Shown here in pieces: positions 61,086 through 64,000 of a stretch of 64,000 nucleotides of DNA; the stretch's first letter is position 1, and each line of letters opens with the position of its first letter. Below the pieces are notes generated by a model. That model saw only the letters and a list, made by a program, of their open reading frames with translations. It had not been told where the DNA came from and did no database searches. Position numbers and translations under genes: made by a program. Source of the DNA: Sediminihabitans luteus (GTDB lineage: Bacteria > Actinomycetota > Actinomycetes > Actinomycetales > Cellulomonadaceae); contig NZ_PGFE01000002.1 in the NCBI RefSeq assembly GCF_002797595.1, forward strand, positions 310,001-374,000, read 5' to 3'.

Positions 61086-62221
61086 CGGCGGTGGGCTCGG
61101 CGGCGCCCGTGCTCCCCGCACGCCCGCGGCGCCGTGCGGGCGGGGGTCCGCGCGTGCACCCGGTCGCGTGGTGGGTGTGGGCGCTGCTCGTGTGCGTCAC
61201 CGCGACCCTCGTGCTCGACGTGACGGTGCTGCTCGTGCTGGGCGCGGCCGTCGTGCTCGTGTCCGTCGCGTGCCGCGCGCCGGGAGCGCGCACCATCGTG
61301 CCGTACCTGCTGCTCGCGGCGTCGATCCTGCTCGTGCGCACGCTCGTGCGCGTGATCCTGCCCTCCGCGCCGAGCGGCACCGTGCTGGTCGACCTGCCCG
61401 AGTGGACGATCGGCTCGGTCACGCTCTTCGGCCCCGTGACCACGGGTGCCCTCGCGAGCGGGCTCGCCGTCGGGATCCAGCTCGCGGTCCTCGTCGTGAC
61501 GGTCGGCGCGGCGACGACGCTCGCCGACCCCGTCGAGCTGCTCCGGTACGCGCCGCGCGCGTTCACGGGGGTCGCGACCGCGCTCGTCGTCGCGGTCGGG
61601 GTCTTCGGGCGCCTCGCCGGCGTCGCCGCCGCGGTCCGGGACGCACGGCGTCTGCGCGGCGGGGGAGGGCTGCGCGCCGTGGTCGTACCGGTGCTCGCAC
61701 GCACCCTCGAGGACTCCCTCGCGCTCGGCGACGCGCTCGAGGTGCGCGGGTACGGCTCCGTGCGTCCGGGCCCGACGGCCGCGACGCCCGCCCGCCGGCT
61801 CGCTCAAGGAGCGCTGACCCTCGGTGCGGTCGCGTGCGTGGGCCTCGCCGCCTTCGCGCTGTTCGACGCGAGCGCCCCCGGCTGGGCGGTCGCGGCGTTC
61901 CTCGGCGCGGCGGTCGTGTCCGGGGCGGTCGCTGCCCGTGTGCTGCCCGTCGCCGCGCGCACCGTCCACCGCCCGGCACCGTGGACGCTGCGCTCGAGCG
62001 TCGTCGTCGGCACGGGCGTGCTCGCGGCCGGCGTCGTGCTCGCGAGCGCCCCCGTGACGCAACCGACCTGGCTCGCGCTCGGCGCGGCGCTCGTGCCGCT
62101 CGGCGCACTGAGCGTCGGGATGCCGCCCGCACCGCGCACGTCCGGCACGGCGGACCCACGAACGGTGCGCGCACGAGCGGCGCGCGGGGAACCATCGGCA
62201 CGGACGGAGGGCGCGGCATGA
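61082..62221 (+). CDS. ECF transporter transmembrane subunit (EcfT-like)
   Basis: A 379-residue membrane protein with seven or more helices, including AWWVWALLVCVTATLVLDVT and YLLLAASILLVRTLVRVIL. The cytoplasmic coupling region ends with RTLEDSLALGDALEVRGYG, the A-R-G-type motif by which EcfT holds the ATPases; a first copy is less clear. Extra helices after it (VAAFLGAAVVSGAVAARVL and beyond) make it longer than usual EcfT (~260 residues), and the Arg-rich tail ends at the ATGA overlap with the next gene. In energy-coupling-factor importers this subunit links the ATPase pair to the substrate-binding S component. Confidence 0.85.
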   Translation: MTAVGSAAPVLPARPRRRAGGGPRVHPVAWWVWALLVCVTATLVLDVTVLLVLGAAVVLVSVACRAPGARTIVPYLLLAASILLVRTLVRVILPSAPSGTVLVDLPEWTIGSVTLFGPVTTGALASGLAVGIQLAVLVVTVGAATTLADPVELLRYAPRAFTGVATALVVAVGVFGRLAGVAAAVRDARRLRGGGGLRAVVVPVLARTLEDSLALGDALEVRGYGSVRPGPTAATPARRLAQGALTLGAVACVGLAAFALFDASAPGWAVAAFLGAAVVSGAVAARVLPVAARTVHRPAPWTLRSSVVVGTGVLAAGVVLASAPVTQPTWLALGAALVPLGALSVGMPPAPRTSGTADPRTVRARAARGEPSARTEGAA

Positions 62222-63882
62222 ACGGACCGGACCGAGGGCTCGGCGCGGTGTCGCTCGAGGGCGTGAGCGTCGAGTACGTCGAGGGCGTCCCGGTGCTGCG
62301 CGACGTCGACCTCGACCTCGCCGACGGCACGTTCGCGCTCGTCGTCGGGCGCACGGGAGCCGGCAAGTCGACACTGCTGCGCACGCTCGACGGACTCGTC
62401 CCGCGCGCCTCGGGCGGGGTGCTGCGCGGCGCGGTGCGCGTCGGCGGCGTCGACGTCGCCACGACCCCGACGCGGGACCTCGCGCCCGTGGTCGGGTACG
62501 TCGCGCAGAACCCCGCCCGGACGTTCGTCACGCGCACCGTCGAGGCCGAGCTCGCGTTCGGGCTCGAGCACCAGGGCATGGACGCGCCGACCATGCGCCG
62601 CCGGGTCGAGGAGACCCTCGACCTGCTCGGGCTCGACGCGGTGCGCGACCGTGCGCTTGAGACGCTCTCGAGCGGCCAGCAGCAGCGCGTCGCCATCGGG
62701 ACGGTCGTCGCGTCCGGGCCCCGCGTGCTCGTGCTCGACGAGCCGACGTCGGCCCTCGACCCCGTCGGCGCCGAGGAGGTGCTCGGCACGCTGCACCGCC
62801 TGGTCCACGACCTCGGCCTCACGGTCGTCGTGGCCGAGCACCGCGTCGAGCGCATCGCCTCGCTCGTCGACGTCGTGGTGCACGTGCGCGACGACGGACG
62901 GGTACGGGCCCTGCCGCCCGCGGGCCTGCGCGGGACGCCGTTCGCGCCACCCGTCGTCCGGCTCGCGGACCGGCTCGGCTGGGACGACGCACCGCTGTCG
63001 GTCCGCGACGCACGGCGGGCGCTCGCCGCGGCGGAGGCCGACGCCGTGCCGGTGCCCGTGACGCCCGCGCCAGCGACACCGACGCCCGTGACGCCCACGC
63101 CAGCGACACCGACGCCCGCGACGGCCGGGTCGCCGGCCGTGCTGCGCGCCCGGCGCCTTACCGTGCGCTACGGCGCGTTCGTCGCGCTCGACGCCGTCGA
63201 CCTCGACCTGCACGCGGGCGAGGTGACCGTGCTCATGGGACGCAACGGCTCGGGCAAGTCGACCCTCCTGTGGTCGTTGCAGGGCGCACGACGCCGCGAG
63301 CGCGGGACGGTCGACGTCGCCGGGCAGGACCCGGCCGCGCTCAAGCCCCGCGCGGCTCGCGGCGTCGTCGGCCTCGTCCCGCAGGACGTCGACCTGCTCC
63401 TGCCGCGCGAGAGCGTCGGGGCCGAGCTCGCGGCGTCCGACCGTGACGTCGGTGCGCCCGACGGGAGCGCACCGACCGGGGAGATCCTCGACCGGCTCGC
63501 CCCCGGCGTCGACCGCGACACGCACCCGCGCGACCTGTCCGAGGGGCAGCGACTCGCGCTCGGTCTCGCCGTGCAGCTCGCCCCGGCGCCCCCCGTGCTG
63601 CTGCTCGACGAGCCGACCCGCGGCCTCGACGCGCCCGCCAAGGCCGAGCTCGTCGACCTGCTGCGTGACCTCGCTCGCGACGGCCGCGCGGTCGCGGTCG
63701 CGACGCACGACGTCGAGCTCGCCGCGACCCTCGCAGACCGGGTCGTGGTGCTCGCGCACGGCGAGGTCGTCGTCGACGGGCCCGCGCGCGACGTCCTGAC
63801 GTCGAACCCTGCGTTCGCGCCGCAGGTCAGCCGTGTGCGACCCGACTGGCTGCGGCTCGACGACGTCCCGGGCGCGCCGTGA
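62218..63882 (+). CDS. ECF transporter ATPase, two ABC domains fused
   Basis: A 554-residue protein with two complete ABC cassettes, corresponding to EcfA and EcfA' in one chain. Cassette 1: Walker A VGRTGAGKSTLL, Q-loop VAQNPARTF, signature LSSGQQQRVAIG, Walker B VLVLDEPTSALD, H-loop VAEHRVER. Cassette 2: Walker A MGRNGSGKSTLL, Q-loop LVPQDVD, signature LSEGQRLALGL, Walker B VLLLDEPTRGLD, H-loop ATHDVEL. The linker holds a TPxPATPTP repeat. VAQNPARTF in cassette 1 is typical of ECF ATPases. It overlaps the EcfT stop and the start of the next gene, giving a T-AA-S gene order. Confidence 0.95.
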   Translation: MNGPDRGLGAVSLEGVSVEYVEGVPVLRDVDLDLADGTFALVVGRTGAGKSTLLRTLDGLVPRASGGVLRGAVRVGGVDVATTPTRDLAPVVGYVAQNPARTFVTRTVEAELAFGLEHQGMDAPTMRRRVEETLDLLGLDAVRDRALETLSSGQQQRVAIGTVVASGPRVLVLDEPTSALDPVGAEEVLGTLHRLVHDLGLTVVVAEHRVERIASLVDVVVHVRDDGRVRALPPAGLRGTPFAPPVVRLADRLGWDDAPLSVRDARRALAAAEADAVPVPVTPAPATPTPVTPTPATPTPATAGSPAVLRARRLTVRYGAFVALDAVDLDLHAGEVTVLMGRNGSGKSTLLWSLQGARRRERGTVDVAGQDPAALKPRAARGVVGLVPQDVDLLLPRESVGAELAASDRDVGAPDGSAPTGEILDRLAPGVDRDTHPRDLSEGQRLALGLAVQLAPAPPVLLLDEPTRGLDAPAKAELVDLLRDLARDGRAVAVATHDVELAATLADRVVVLAHGEVVVDGPARDVLTSNPAFAPQVSRVRPDWLRLDDVPGAP

Positions 63883-64000
63883 CCTCGGCCCGCACCGCGG
63901 TGCTCGTGCGCCGCGTCGTGCTTCTCCTGACCAGCGTCGTCGGCCTGGGCGTGCTCGCGTGGCCGCTCGCCGCCGAGGTCGCTCCCCGCCCCACGGGACA
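63879..64000 (+). CDS. Probable ECF S component, N-terminus only
   Basis: Only 40 codons lie in the window, from a GTG overlapping the previous stop (GTGA). They read VTSARTAVLVRRVVLLLTSV then VGLGVLAWPLAAEVAPRP, a basic start and one membrane helix. In the same place after fused EcfA genes with an adjacent prenyltransferase-like lipoprotein, actinobacteria usually encode an ECF S component with just such a start. The call rests on position and this helix; the substrate-binding part is outside the window. Confidence 0.6.
   Translation, partial: MTSARTAVLVRRVVLLLTSVVGLGVLAWPLAAEVAPRPTG

Overview
The window is very GC-rich (third codon positions almost always G or C), uses many GTG starts and is full of 4-base stop/start overlaps. 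Gene content points to an actinobacterium of the order Micrococcales, most like Cellulomonas and relatives: a bcc-aa3 respiratory chain with diheme QcrC, CtaF, a DUF3043 protein, DUF4192, a sigA - DUF7455 - parE block, a pyrophosphate-type phosphofructokinase and a class II DAHP synthase. The family-level placement is an inference. It looks like ordinary chromosome: I found no insertion sequence, prophage, CRISPR array, rRNA or tRNA.

Layout. 1-8 kb: an MFS transporter cut by the left edge, lipB, a MarR regulator divergent from an MMPL exporter with a palindrome over the start codon, a Gfo/Idh/MocA oxidoreductase, a repeat-rich membrane pseudokinase and an epimerase. 8.5-16 kb: lpd-sucB, pepA, and a tightly overlapped operon of two small membrane proteins, pyrD and a 70-residue protein. 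16-28 kb: a MocR regulator divergent from a YczE-type membrane protein, an aldo/keto reductase, DUF3043, an M20 peptidase, a thioesterase, DUF3817, a DJ-1/PfpI protein, nadA, a diverged glycerate-kinase-like gene, an ErpA/HesB-type Fe-S carrier, and a TusA-like protein coupled to a NifS-like protein that lacks the PLP lysine.

28-37 kb is the respiratory locus: ctaC-ctaD-ctaF on the plus strand converge on ctaE-qcrC-qcrA-qcrB on the minus strand, with a superoxide dismutase gene between. 37-48 kb: an atypical receiver protein, trpD, a stand-alone Lrp-type domain, a DEDD exonuclease/GIY-YIG fusion, an acyl-CoA synthetase, a ROK glucokinase, an acyltransferase, a PPi-phosphofructokinase and DAHP synthase. 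48.5-54.5 kb: a PASTA Ser/Thr kinase, an Rv2175c-like DNA-binding protein and a polyprenyl synthase, an arrangement recalling the pknL region of Mycobacterium, then a lipoprotein, DUF4192 and a universal stress protein. 54.8-59.2 kb: sigA, a small zinc-ribbon protein and parE.

59.2-64 kb is the most interesting stretch: a lipoprotein with alpha/alpha-barrel (prenyltransferase-like) repeats, an anchored protein with a DUF4430-like region, and a complete ECF transporter set (EcfT, fused double EcfA, start of an S component) in one overlapped operon. The two extracellular proteins resemble the two domains of animal intrinsic factor/transcobalamin, so a corrinoid or related cofactor uptake system is a reasonable hypothesis.

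A recurring feature is short tandem duplications (9-18 bp units) just after, or across, stop codons of unrelated genes, and several long perfect hairpins that look like terminators.
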